DNA of 9,183 nt. It comes from Sediminibacterium sp. (GTDB lineage: Bacteria; Bacteroidota; Bacteroidia; Chitinophagales; Chitinophagaceae). Both the position numbers and the translations under genes were made by a program. Where the stretch lies: assembly GCA_030832695.1 (NCBI GenBank), contig JAURIP010000046.1, positions 1 to 9,183 of the forward strand. Direction: 5' to 3'. The notes under the pieces were generated by a model, which saw nothing but the letters and a program-made list of their open reading frames with translations, ran no database searches and was not told where the DNA came from. This document shows, one piece after another, positions 1-8,176 of the stretch. Position 1 is the first letter of the stretch. Each line of letters opens with the position of its first letter.

Positions 1-1260
1 CCAACGATCGTAATGCTCCCATAGTGTAGAAAAACTAGCAGGGATCATGGTTTTGTATCTATTGTACATTCTTAACAATGCATACTCCTGTTTGCCAATA
101 GTACAAAGCGCTTCAAAAACCCATCTGTCAAAAAAACAACTGGAGTAGGTTTTTTTAGTTAAAACAAATTCATAAATAGCATTCCACTTCGTTCGATCTG
201 CTAATCCGGCATTTATTGCCATCGCGTTTGCACGATCATCCGGTTCATTCACCTGATCAGACATATAAAAATTGCCTTTCCAATATTTTTTATCAAAATC
301 ACTTTTTATACTATCCATTTTTAAATTAATGATAAGGGTGTCTGCTAAATTACCTGTCACCAAGGCCATTTTTTTTAGCGCGCCTAAATCGATGTACATA
401 AAACATTTTTCAATAATGGCTATATCTTTATTTTCTTTACCCCAATCAAACCATTGATTTTTTTTACCGAACTTATAGGTATTAAATAAAAAGTTTTTAG
501 TAGCTGGATATACCGTTTTGATGGAAGCAAGATCACCAGTTTGTAAATAATAATACCACAACCCATATTCTCCTAAAAATTCCAACTGTTGTCCGGGATA
601 AAATTTAGGATCTAAAGGGCGTAAAACCAATTCCTTCGCTAGTTGATGCGCATTGGAATCAAACGCATAAAAACATTGATTTAACTCAGGGGTTCCGTCG
701 CCCCAAAAGCCAACGCGCTCTCTATCAGGACAGTCATAAAACCAATCGCGCATGCACAAGTAAGCGGTTCTCGCTCCTTTATTCCAAAGAATATTATAAT
801 CATTATCGTTACACTCAAATGATCCTAGAAATTTAGTATCATAACCTGTTTCACGATATTGTACAGATTTAACCACTGCACCTGCTGGTATGGTATAAAT
901 AGCGCCTTCACCGCTCACCCAGTTTTTTGCCTCATAAGTTTCTGATTGCTTATTTGCAACAAAACTTTCGGTTTTGGTTAAATAAAGTACCAGTGGATTA
1001 CTTGAATTTAAATGAATTGTTTTTCCTTCCGCATTTTCAATTTCTATCAAAGGTTGAAAATGACAATTATAAGGTAATTTTCCCACCAATTTCCAGGAAA
1101 CTGTATCACTATGAGGAAGCGTTTTATTAAGTGAGACATAGTTTTTTAAACCATAGTCCTTAATCGCAGGATGTGAAAAATTTTGGCTTGTTTGCGAATA
1201 CCCCGTTAAGCAAAAAAAAATAAATAAAAGATGCGCAAGGTTGGAAAATTTAAAAGACAT
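1..1260 (-). CDS. GH78-like alpha-L-rhamnosidase-type glycosidase, 3' end cut by window
   Basis: This is an exported six-hairpin ((alpha/alpha)6-barrel) glycosidase resembling GH78, predicted to hydrolyse terminal alpha-L-rhamnosyl or related residues. The ATG at 1260 opens 420 codons with no stop before the left edge. Residues 1-22 form a signal peptide (Lys at 4, hydrophobic FSNLAHLLFIFFCLTG, probable cleavage near GYS-Q), implying the periplasm or outside. Residues about 25-145 look like a beta-sandwich domain and the catalytic barrel begins near 150. DCPDRERVGFWGDG at 176-189 matches the GH78 general-acid motif (E181), WFDWG at 270-274 fits the WxDWG-like barrel motif, and TLWEHY at 412-417 matches the general-base motif (E415). 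The single N-terminal domain makes it shorter than classical multi-domain GH78 enzymes. It is last of the five genes seen, 15 nt after the oxygenase stop. Substrate is not provable: GH78-like sequences also include unsaturated or other-sugar specificities. The fold call is strong and rhamnose specificity moderate. Confidence 0.85.
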   Translation of the reverse strand, partial: MSFKFSNLAHLLFIFFCLTGYSQTSQNFSHPAIKDYGLKNYVSLNKTLPHSDTVSWKLVGKLPYNCHFQPLIEIENAEGKTIHLNSSNPLVLYLTKTESFVANKQSETYEAKNWVSGEGAIYTIPAGAVVKSVQYRETGYDTKFLGSFECNDNDYNILWNKGARTAYLCMRDWFYDCPDRERVGFWGDGTPELNQCFYAFDSNAHQLAKELVLRPLDPKFYPGQQLEFLGEYGLWYYYLQTGDLASIKTVYPATKNFLFNTYKFGKKNQWFDWGKENKDIAIIEKCFMYIDLGALKKMALVTGNLADTLIINLKMDSIKSDFDKKYWKGNFYMSDQVNEPDDRANAMAINAGLADRTKWNAIYEFVLTKKTYSSCFFDRWVFEALCTIGKQEYALLRMYNRYKTMIPASFSTLWEHYDRW

Positions 1261-1275
1261 AAATAATAATTTAGT

Positions 1276-2103
1276 TTATACCTGATATAAAATTGGATTG
1301 AGTGGCGTATCGACTACTTCTCCAATTTCTGCTCCAGGACACCAGGTATCCCAATCAGCTTGCTGATTTTTATTTTCAGGTGCTTTCAATTTAATATCCT
1401 TATCCATATAAATGATGGTCATCACTTTTCTCATTTGATTTGACTTATTAGGTCCAGCACGGTGATATAACCATCCTTTATGAAAGCTAACTTCACCTAA
1501 GTCAAAAGATTCAATGATATGTGGGAACCCCTTTTCTTTTAATTGCGCTTGTAAAAATGCTTGGCTATCATCACTAATTGCCTTATCCCTTCCTGAAGTT
1601 AATTGATTACTACCCGCACTAAATTCTAAGGGACCCCAATCCAATGGCGTTTCTTGTAAAGGCATCCAAGCAGTTATTGTTTTATCTGATTCCAAAGGCC
1701 AATAGTATTGATCAGCATGCCATGGGGTATGACCACCACTCGGTTCTTTATAAAGTGCTTGATCATGGTAAATTCTAACGCCAGAAACTTCTAATAAATT
1801 TGTAGCAATTTCAGCAAGTCGCTTACTAAACACAATTTCTTTCACTTGATCTGAATTCTTCCAGATGTTCATGATTTGTAAAAAGGCTTTACCATAAGTA
1901 TCTCTATCTTCTATTGCTAATTGCTGGTTGTTTAATCGATTTACTTCCTCGGTAATAACCAAGTCCATATAAGCAATCACTTCAGCATTTAAAACTTGTT
2001 TTAATTTAATAAAACCATGCGTTCTGAAATAAATGATATTTTCATTAGATAACTGATAAGGCGTGTTCAAAAAATTTGAAACTGATTGGGGTATTTTGCT
2101 CAT
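1276..2103 (-). CDS. Phytanoyl-CoA dioxygenase (PhyH) family Fe(II)/2-oxoglutarate oxygenase
   Basis: A 275-aa non-heme iron oxygenase of the PhyH family, which uses O2 and 2-oxoglutarate to hydroxylate a small substrate. WHAD at 128-131 supplies the HxD iron ligands (H129, D131). The distal ligand is H214 in YHRAGPN, and R225 in QMRK is placed to bind the 2-oxoglutarate carboxylate. The surrounding GPLEFSAGSN (157-166) and MTIIYMD (228-234) are typical of the family. There is no signal peptide, so it is probably cytoplasmic. I chose the ATG at 2103 over one at 2166 because the longer form adds 21 residues that only overlap the upstream gene in another frame, while 2103 begins a normal PhyH N terminus 10 nt after that gene's stop. 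The family hydroxylates acyl-CoAs, ectoine, amino acids and other molecules; nothing here fixes the substrate. Placement between a heme protein and a glycosidase suggests action on a product of the exported system, but that is inference. Confidence 0.88.
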   Translation of the reverse strand: MSKIPQSVSNFLNTPYQLSNENIIYFRTHGFIKLKQVLNAEVIAYMDLVITEEVNRLNNQQLAIEDRDTYGKAFLQIMNIWKNSDQVKEIVFSKRLAEIATNLLEVSGVRIYHDQALYKEPSGGHTPWHADQYYWPLESDKTITAWMPLQETPLDWGPLEFSAGSNQLTSGRDKAISDDSQAFLQAQLKEKGFPHIIESFDLGEVSFHKGWLYHRAGPNKSNQMRKVMTIIYMDKDIKLKAPENKNQQADWDTWCPGAEIGEVVDTPLNPILYQV

Positions 2104-2113
2104 TACTTTAATT

Positions 2114-3466
2114 TTAAAAGTTGATTTGAATATTTGGATACCGCTTTTTAAATTGATCAACCCCACTTTGGGTGATTTTGGTATTCCAGCAATATAAAGT
2201 TTTTAAACTATTACTCAGATTTAATTTAGCTAATCCATTGTCTGAAACAGACGTACCGACAATATTTAAATAATTTAATTTTGTAAACTGATTCAGTAAA
2301 CTGATTGCATCATCATTGAGCGAAGTATATGCTACATTAAGTTTAAGTATATTTTTGCAGCTACTTAAAGTAGCGATGCTATTGTTTGTAATTCTTGTAT
2401 TCGCTAAATTCAACCAAACTAAATGACTATCAAGTATTGAAATTTTTTGTACCTGTACATCATTTAATAATGGAGCATTCATTGCACTTAAATCAAGATA
2501 TCCAACTCCTTTGGCAATGGGATGTACAATTAAACCTAACTGCTTTAAGGAATTAATTTTATTTGAATCAACTAAAAATGTTTGTGGTAAAGATAGCGTA
2601 GGGAATACTGGAGCTATTTTACTAGCGATTAGATTTTTTACAGTATCATTCAATAAAGCAACCCCTAATTTATCATTTATAGATGCACCATGTTGCACCC
2701 ACCAATAGATTAAATTAATTTCCTTGTTATTGAGTTGGGGTTTTCCCTTGGGTGGCATGTGTTTGTCACTGGCTGGATCCAACAGCATACGTTGAATTAT
2801 TAAGCTTTCCTGTGCATTAAAAGCAGTGATTGCCGGTCCTTTTTTACCTCCTTTTAAAATTAAATCAATGGAGGTGAGTTGCAAATTGCCTTTTTTCTTT
2901 TCACTATTATGACACTGAATACATTTCGCATCTAATAAAGGATAAATTAATCCCTCATACATGTTCACTTGTGCTTGTTTTTCTGGCGGCAATGCGGAAA
3001 CGCTATCTATAGAAAGTGCTTTTTTAACTCCCTTATTACCGGCTGACAAATCCAGGGCCAAATAGTCAGCACCATGCGTTATACTGCCACCAAAGTGGCC
3101 TACTAAAAAGAGAACAAGTATAATTATTCCCCAAAGTGATTTATTTAGTTGATTAAAATAGGAAAGCGCGTGAAAATATTTTTTTACAATCACTAACACA
3201 AAACAAAAGAGGCAAAGTATCCAACCTGCATATTGATGATTATTTAATAATTTTTCATCATAACCACCATCTAATGATAATAACCAACCCATTACTGCAG
3301 CAACGATAGCAAAAATAGTTCCAAGAAAGATTCCAATAAAAATTGCTTGGTCAAATTTAGTTTTACTTTTTAATTGGATTAACTCAAGTATAAACGTAAA
3401 AATTAAAATCCCAATGGGCAAGTGCAGGACTAAAGGATGGAAATGTCCAATGAATTCAGTTATCAT
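2114..3466 (-). CDS. DUF2231 membrane domain - Planctomycete-type cytochrome c - leucine-rich repeat fusion protein
   Basis: A 450-aa membrane-bound cytochrome-like protein with three parts. Residues 1-130 form a DUF2231-type unit with about four transmembrane segments (roughly 10-30, 41-63, 78-95, 111-125) and conserved histidines in the first and last helix regions (HFHPLVLHLPIG at 8-19, VGHFGGSITHG at 122-132). Residues 170-262 are a PSCyt1-like heme-c domain with CIQCH at 182-186 and a probable axial Met in KHMPPKG (M237). Residues 349-445 hold four leucine-rich repeats of 24-25 residues (LxxLNxxxTxIxDxxI pattern, starting near 349, 373, 397, 421). The heme domain and LRRs should lie outside the inner membrane. 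The start ATG overlaps the DUF1501 stop as ATGA, implying translational coupling. DUF2231 proteins are uncharacterised; an electron-transfer or redox-anchoring role is inference. The domain boundaries are read by eye, but the CxxCH and repeat pattern are clear. Confidence 0.88.
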   Translation of the reverse strand: MITEFIGHFHPLVLHLPIGILIFTFILELIQLKSKTKFDQAIFIGIFLGTIFAIVAAVMGWLLSLDGGYDEKLLNNHQYAGWILCLFCFVLVIVKKYFHALSYFNQLNKSLWGIIILVLFLVGHFGGSITHGADYLALDLSAGNKGVKKALSIDSVSALPPEKQAQVNMYEGLIYPLLDAKCIQCHNSEKKKGNLQLTSIDLILKGGKKGPAITAFNAQESLIIQRMLLDPASDKHMPPKGKPQLNNKEINLIYWWVQHGASINDKLGVALLNDTVKNLIASKIAPVFPTLSLPQTFLVDSNKINSLKQLGLIVHPIAKGVGYLDLSAMNAPLLNDVQVQKISILDSHLVWLNLANTRITNNSIATLSSCKNILKLNVAYTSLNDDAISLLNQFTKLNYLNIVGTSVSDNGLAKLNLSNSLKTLYCWNTKITQSGVDQFKKRYPNIQINF

Positions 3467-4932
3467 GCAATTAAATTATGTATCACATTCCCTGACACAT
3501 CGGTAAGACGGTAGCGTCGGCCCTGCGTTTTGAAAATAAATTTCTCGTGATCAATACCAAGTAAATGCATTAATGTGGCTTGAAAATCATGCACATGCAC
3601 TTTATCATTGACTACATTATGTGCAAAATCGTCCGTCTCGCCATAAACTAATCCTGGCTTAACGCCACCACCTGCCATCCAAATTGAATAAGCACCAGGA
3701 TGATGATCGCGACCAAAACCTTCGGGCGTTAATTTACCTTGACTAAAACTGGTACGACCAAATTCACCACCCCAAATCACCAACGTATCATCTAATAATC
3801 CTCTTTGTTTTAAATCTTTTACCAATGCCGCTGATGCTTGATCGGTTTGTTTGGTGGCTCTTTTAATTCCTGAGGCAAGGGCACCATGGTGATCCCAACC
3901 TAAATGATATAGTTGAATAAAACGAACGTCTTTTTCAGCCAAACGTCTTGCCATAATACAATTATGCGCAAAACTTCCTGGAACTAATACATCATCGCCA
4001 TACATATCTAAAATATGCTTTGGCTCGTTGGATAAATCGGCAATATCTGGAATGGCCAATTGCATACGGTAAGCCATTTCAGCTTGATTAATTTGACTTT
4101 CAATTTCAAGATCATGCAAATTTTCATTTTGTAATTCATTGAAATTTTTAATAAAATCAAGTGCGCGACGACGATCCATTCGATCAATACCATCAGGTGT
4201 ATTCAAATATAAAATAGGATCCTTGCCAGTCATAAATTGTACCCCTTGATGATGGGAAGGTAAAAAACCACTGCTCCAAGCCGCACTTGAAATTGGCTGA
4301 TCCCCTCCTCCTTTTGATAGCATGACAATAAAGGAAGGTAAATTTTCATTCATACTACCCAAACCATAGCTCAACCATGATCCCATACAAGGACGGCCAC
4401 TTAATTGATTTCCTGTTTGTGTGAAAATAACAGCAGGTTCATGATTAATTTGATCCGTAACCATAGATCTAACAACACACAAATCATCAATCATAGATGC
4501 GGTATGTGGAATTAAATCTGAAACATAGGTTCCATTTTTACCAAATTGATTAAAATTAGCTGCAGGCTTGGCGAGTGGAAAGGAATATTGATTGTTCACC
4601 ATCCCAGAAATTCTATTTTTACCCATTACAGAAGCAGGTATTTCCTGACCATGCATTTCGTATAATTTGGGTTTATAATCGAATAATTCCATTTGTGAAG
4701 GACCCCCACTTTGAAATAAATAAATTACCCGCTTTGCTTTTGGTAAAAAATGAGGTGACCCTAATGGAATATTTTGTTCTTCTAAAATTTGTGAAATTAT
4801 TTTTTGTGAAGGCTTGCTATTACATCCCAACAAAGACCCAAGCGCTATACCGCCTAAGCCTAAAGCAGAGCCGCGTAAAAAATCGCGTCTATTTTGTTGG
4901 TACTTTATTTTTAAATATTCGTGCATACCCAT
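3463..4932 (-). CDS. DUF1501 family protein with Tat signal and lipobox
   Basis: A 489-aa DUF1501 protein, a family related in fold to the alkaline phosphatase/sulfatase superfamily and of unknown reaction. The N terminus has a twin-arginine motif (NRRDFLRG, R15-R16) and a hydrophobic stretch ending LLGC (C37), so it is probably exported folded by Tat and lipidated. Family landmarks are SGGPSQMELFDYKP (75-88), WDHHG (346-350), GGEFGRT (388-394) and GRDHHPGAYSIW (407-418), the last with clustered Asp/His suited to metal binding, and a C-terminal HVHDFQATLMHLLG (446-459). Length matches the usual 430-490 aa. The start overlaps the stop of the preceding DUF1549/DUF1553 gene by one nucleotide (TAATG); the ATG two codons in is an alternative. 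DUF1501 and DUF1549/DUF1553 genes are constant partners in Planctomycetes and Verrucomicrobia, so the two proteins probably act together. Sulfatase or phosphatase activity is not supported: I do not see the sulfatase CxPxR motif. Confidence 0.92.
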   Translation of the reverse strand: MGMHEYLKIKYQQNRRDFLRGSALGLGGIALGSLLGCNSKPSQKIISQILEEQNIPLGSPHFLPKAKRVIYLFQSGGPSQMELFDYKPKLYEMHGQEIPASVMGKNRISGMVNNQYSFPLAKPAANFNQFGKNGTYVSDLIPHTASMIDDLCVVRSMVTDQINHEPAVIFTQTGNQLSGRPCMGSWLSYGLGSMNENLPSFIVMLSKGGGDQPISSAAWSSGFLPSHHQGVQFMTGKDPILYLNTPDGIDRMDRRRALDFIKNFNELQNENLHDLEIESQINQAEMAYRMQLAIPDIADLSNEPKHILDMYGDDVLVPGSFAHNCIMARRLAEKDVRFIQLYHLGWDHHGALASGIKRATKQTDQASAALVKDLKQRGLLDDTLVIWGGEFGRTSFSQGKLTPEGFGRDHHPGAYSIWMAGGGVKPGLVYGETDDFAHNVVNDKVHVHDFQATLMHLLGIDHEKFIFKTQGRRYRLTDVSGNVIHNLIA

Positions 4933-7900
4933 TATTTTCTTGTTAAAAATTCATCCGTATTCATTAGTGCCATTGCGATAGAAGCAAAACTTGCCAATTC
5001 TATGTTATTTGTTATTGTAGGTTTCATGTAACCTATCTTAATTAATTTATTCGCTTTATCAGGATGCAATGTAAATTGGGCCCTTTCGGTTGTATACATT
5101 TTATCTAATAAATTTAATTCTTTAAGGTTCGGATATCTTCCAGTTATAATAAAAAAACCAAAATTTAATTTATCCTTTAATACCAAGCCTGCTTCATTCA
5201 TCATCCTTAATGCAATATGCATGGAAGCTTCAATCATTTGAGGATTATTTAAAATAGCCAAAGACTGCATAGGTGAACTAGAAGCACTTCGTTTTACAGT
5301 ACAAACGGTCCTATCGGCAGCATCAAAAATTTGTAAAAATGGAACTACGCTGGTTCGCTTTCGGATGGTATAAATACTTTTTCTATACAATCCTTCCCCT
5401 TCCGTTTGCAGATATTGATACCTCCATATTTTATCACTTAACTGTTCCCATAAATTATCAGGTTGATAAGGATAAACACTAGGGCCGCCAATTTTTTGGA
5501 CTAATAAATTACTCACAGCTAAAGCGTTATCACGAATCATTTCAGCAGGATATCTGTAACGTGGACTACGACTTAAATAAATATTTTGGGGATCTTTTTT
5601 AACTATAACAGCATCGTTCAAAGATGATTGCTTATAAACAGCGCTCATAAATATTAGCTTTTGAAGTGCTTTGGTATTCCAACCATTTTCACGATACCAA
5701 ACAGCTAAATAATCTAATAAAGCTGGATGTGTAGGCATGGCGCCTTGGTTACCAAAATCGTCAGAAGTTTTTACAAATCCATTGCCAAAAATCATTTGCC
5801 AGATTCTGTTAACCGCGACCCTACTGGTTAAAGGATGATTGGGCATAAATAACCACTGTGCCAATCCGTACCTATTTTTTGGCAAATGATCGGGATAGGG
5901 TAAAATTGCATTAGGTGTATTTGGAAATACTTGAGTAGTAGGGTCAGTATACAATCCCCTATTTAAAACATAGGTAGGGCGGGGCTTTGGCAAATCCCCC
6001 ATCACCATTACTTCTTGCACAGAATCATATAAATCTGCTAATTGCTTACGCGCATCATATAATAATGGATTTAGCTTTGCAAAATCTTCTTTTTCACCTT
6101 TTAATGGGAATTGTTTTTGCTGAAATAAAAATTTTGCTTGGGGTTGATTCAACGTATTACTGAATAAATAAAATTCATCTACTTCCCCTTTAGGCATTGA
6201 CCTATCCAATGTTCTTAGACCGAAAACCAAACCAGGTTTTACATATAATTTATGTATACTAGGGTATGATTTTATATGTTTAACCAAATGATCATATTCT
6301 ATTTGATTTGTTTGCTTTTCCCCATTGACAAATAATTCTACACCATTTGCTTTACTATTACCATTATAACTGATAGCTATATGATACCACTGATTTGTTT
6401 TTAACCGTAGGGGAGATAAAACACTAATTGCATCATGCGGAAAATTATGTATTACCCTAAAATTTAATTGGTTATTTTTTAATACTAAATCAAAACCTTG
6501 ATAACCATACCTATGATAATCCGACTTATGAAAAACAGTTGCTAAGGGATAATTTTCAGGTACTTTTAACCAAAGACTAAATGAAAATGGCTGGTACCTT
6601 TCAAAATTTCCAATTTTTTCAGGCGGAAAAGCAACTATGGTCTCGTCATTATATTTTAATGATTGGCCACTAATGCCTTGTCCAAATTCAGCATTTCTAT
6701 AATTTGCATTTATAGATGGGTCAGCTTCATTAATAAAAAATGTACGCTTAGGATCCTTTTGATTTGTTTTATCAAAGCTTAACTTAGCCAGCACCATTTT
6801 TTGAAGAGATGTTTCAATATTTTTATCCCCTTGTGCAATAGCGGCTTTCGTTGCTTTATCCTGATCTAATTTATAATCGGTTTCTAGTTGATTGATATAT
6901 TTTTTAAAATTTTGGATTTTTAGTTCCTCTTCTTTTTTTGTGAGCAACAAAGTAGGTCCAGCTACCATGTCATCACTGCCATAATTAGGCCCGCCTTTTT
7001 CAAAAGTGCTATTAAAAAATGCAAATAAGGAATAATAATCTTTTTGACTCACAGGATCATATTTGTGATCATGACACTTAGCACAACCTAATGTTGTTGC
7101 CATTAAAGAAGCGCCCAATGTATTTGTGCGATCAGTTACATATTCCACTCTAAACTCTTCTTCTATGATACCCGCCTCTGAATTTTGTTTGTGATTACGA
7201 TTAAAACCAGTAGCTAAAACTTGCTCCTGTGTTGGATTTGGCAGTAAATCACCAGCAAGCTGCCATGTTATAAATTTATCAAAGGGTAAATTTTTATTGT
7301 AAGCATTAATTACCCATGTACGCCAAGGACTTTGATCATAATGTTTATCATCAAGATAGCCATAACTATCAGCAAATCTTGAAACATCTAACCAATACTC
7401 AGACATTCGTTCACCATAATGTTCACTTGCTAAAAAACGATCTACTAAATTTTCATACGCTTTTGAATTATTGTCTGAAACAAAATCATTGATTTCTTTA
7501 ACCGTCGGACTAATGCCTCGTATATCAAAACTTAGTCGACGAATTAAAGTTAGTTTATCTGCTTGTGGTGCAGGTTTTAAATCTTGTTCTTCTAACTTTT
7601 TATAAATAAATGGATCGACAGCATTATTTATTTTCCAATTTGGATTTAAAATGTCAGGGATAGCTGCTTTTTCCGGAGCGACATAAGCCCAATGTGTTTT
7701 ATATTTTGCACCTTGTTCAACCCATTTTATAAGTACCGCTTTTTCATAGGGCGTTAAAACAAGATTAGATTCAGGGGTAGGCATTCGAACATGTGGATCA
7801 TCACTTAGTATGCGACGTACCAAATCGCTTTTGGCAATACTGCCTGGTTTAATTGCCTTATAGCCATCTTCCCCCTTGTGGTCGTATGCAATATCACTAA

Positions 7901-8117
7901 TATCTAATCTTAAGTTTGCTTTTTGTTTTTTTGAATCAGGTCCATGACAGGCAAAACACTTATCTGATAAAATTTGTTTTACCTGGAAATTATAATCAAT
8001 TTCATCTGGCAATTGTGCTATTTGATTTTGCACGTCTACAGGTATATTAATTTTTTCACAAGAAGTAAAAATTAATACTAAAACAATGGCAAAAAGGCGA
8101 CAATTTCTTTTTTTCAT
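4932..8117 (-). CDS. PSCyt1-DUF1549-LamG-DUF1553 heme-c lipoprotein
   Basis: A 1061-aa secreted cytochrome-like lipoprotein. Its signal peptide ends in a lipobox, FTSC (C20). The PSCyt1 domain (about 40-140) carries heme motif CFACH (54-58) and a candidate Met ligand in RMPTP (111-115). DUF1549 (PSCyt2, about 165-375) starts with the usual NAVDPFIYKKLEEQ-type segment and contains a second CxxCH, CAKCH (345-349), inside the family signature followed by DHKYDPVSQKDYYSLFAFF. Residues 390-445 are charged and helical. Residues about 470-665 form a concanavalin/LamG-like beta-sandwich (FSFSLWLKVP, WYHIAISY, ELFVNGE, VDEFYLFSN). DUF1553 (PSD1, about 720-1055) includes LTSRVAVNRIWQMIFGNG and SSSPMQSLAILNNP. 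This four-domain order is the standard long form known from Planctomycetes and Verrucomicrobia. It is the first gene of the operon, and the next gene starts in its stop codon. The LamG domain suggests carbohydrate or surface binding; the reaction, if any, is unknown. The start is fixed by the Lys-rich signal N terminus. Confidence 0.93.
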   Translation of the reverse strand: MKKRNCRLFAIVLVLIFTSCEKINIPVDVQNQIAQLPDEIDYNFQVKQILSDKCFACHGPDSKKQKANLRLDISDIAYDHKGEDGYKAIKPGSIAKSDLVRRILSDDPHVRMPTPESNLVLTPYEKAVLIKWVEQGAKYKTHWAYVAPEKAAIPDILNPNWKINNAVDPFIYKKLEEQDLKPAPQADKLTLIRRLSFDIRGISPTVKEINDFVSDNNSKAYENLVDRFLASEHYGERMSEYWLDVSRFADSYGYLDDKHYDQSPWRTWVINAYNKNLPFDKFITWQLAGDLLPNPTQEQVLATGFNRNHKQNSEAGIIEEEFRVEYVTDRTNTLGASLMATTLGCAKCHDHKYDPVSQKDYYSLFAFFNSTFEKGGPNYGSDDMVAGPTLLLTKKEEELKIQNFKKYINQLETDYKLDQDKATKAAIAQGDKNIETSLQKMVLAKLSFDKTNQKDPKRTFFINEADPSINANYRNAEFGQGISGQSLKYNDETIVAFPPEKIGNFERYQPFSFSLWLKVPENYPLATVFHKSDYHRYGYQGFDLVLKNNQLNFRVIHNFPHDAISVLSPLRLKTNQWYHIAISYNGNSKANGVELFVNGEKQTNQIEYDHLVKHIKSYPSIHKLYVKPGLVFGLRTLDRSMPKGEVDEFYLFSNTLNQPQAKFLFQQKQFPLKGEKEDFAKLNPLLYDARKQLADLYDSVQEVMVMGDLPKPRPTYVLNRGLYTDPTTQVFPNTPNAILPYPDHLPKNRYGLAQWLFMPNHPLTSRVAVNRIWQMIFGNGFVKTSDDFGNQGAMPTHPALLDYLAVWYRENGWNTKALQKLIFMSAVYKQSSLNDAVIVKKDPQNIYLSRSPRYRYPAEMIRDNALAVSNLLVQKIGGPSVYPYQPDNLWEQLSDKIWRYQYLQTEGEGLYRKSIYTIRKRTSVVPFLQIFDAADRTVCTVKRSASSSPMQSLAILNNPQMIEASMHIALRMMNEAGLVLKDKLNFGFFIITGRYPNLKELNLLDKMYTTERAQFTLHPDKANKLIKIGYMKPTITNNIELASFASIAMALMNTDEFLTRK

Positions 8118-8149
8118 GAAAAGTAAATACGTGTATTAAAGATAAAGAA

Positions 8150-8176
8150 TAAAATTAATGTATAGCACTGGCCAAA
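8150..8176 (-). promoter_or_regulatory. Weak candidate promoter for the five-gene operon
   Basis: On the minus strand TTTG at 8176-8173 is followed after 15 nt by TAATTTTA at 8157-8150, one base off the Bacteroidota -7 consensus TAnnTTTG. The spacing is shorter than the usual 17-23 nt. A rival -7 box, TATCTTTA at 8144-8137, is also one base off, but lacks a well-spaced -33 element. Initiation from either would give a leader of roughly 15-30 nt. This is pattern matching in AT-rich DNA, so confidence is low. Confidence 0.25.

Noticed and set aside
272..1130. Two plus-strand frames of 61 and 67 codons (272-457, 927-1130)
   Set aside because: They are antisense to the continuous GH78-like frame, which has its catalytic motifs and a signal peptide.
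2104..2166. Upstream start for the PhyH gene adding 21 residues
   Set aside because: The extra residues overlap the preceding gene in another frame and do not resemble a PhyH N terminus; ATG 2103 fits the short operon gap.
2511..2708. 65-codon plus-strand frame
   Set aside because: It lies antisense to the DUF2231-heme-LRR gene with no features of its own.
4008..4193. 61-codon minus-strand frame inside the DUF1501 gene
   Set aside because: It is an alternate frame of a well-supported gene.
3463..4932. Calling the DUF1501 protein a sulfatase
   Set aside because: The superfamily relation is distant and the CxPxR formylglycine motif is absent.
4575..4946. 123-codon plus-strand frame opposite the DUF1501 gene
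   Set aside because: It is wholly antisense to a strongly supported coding region and shows no recognisable domain.
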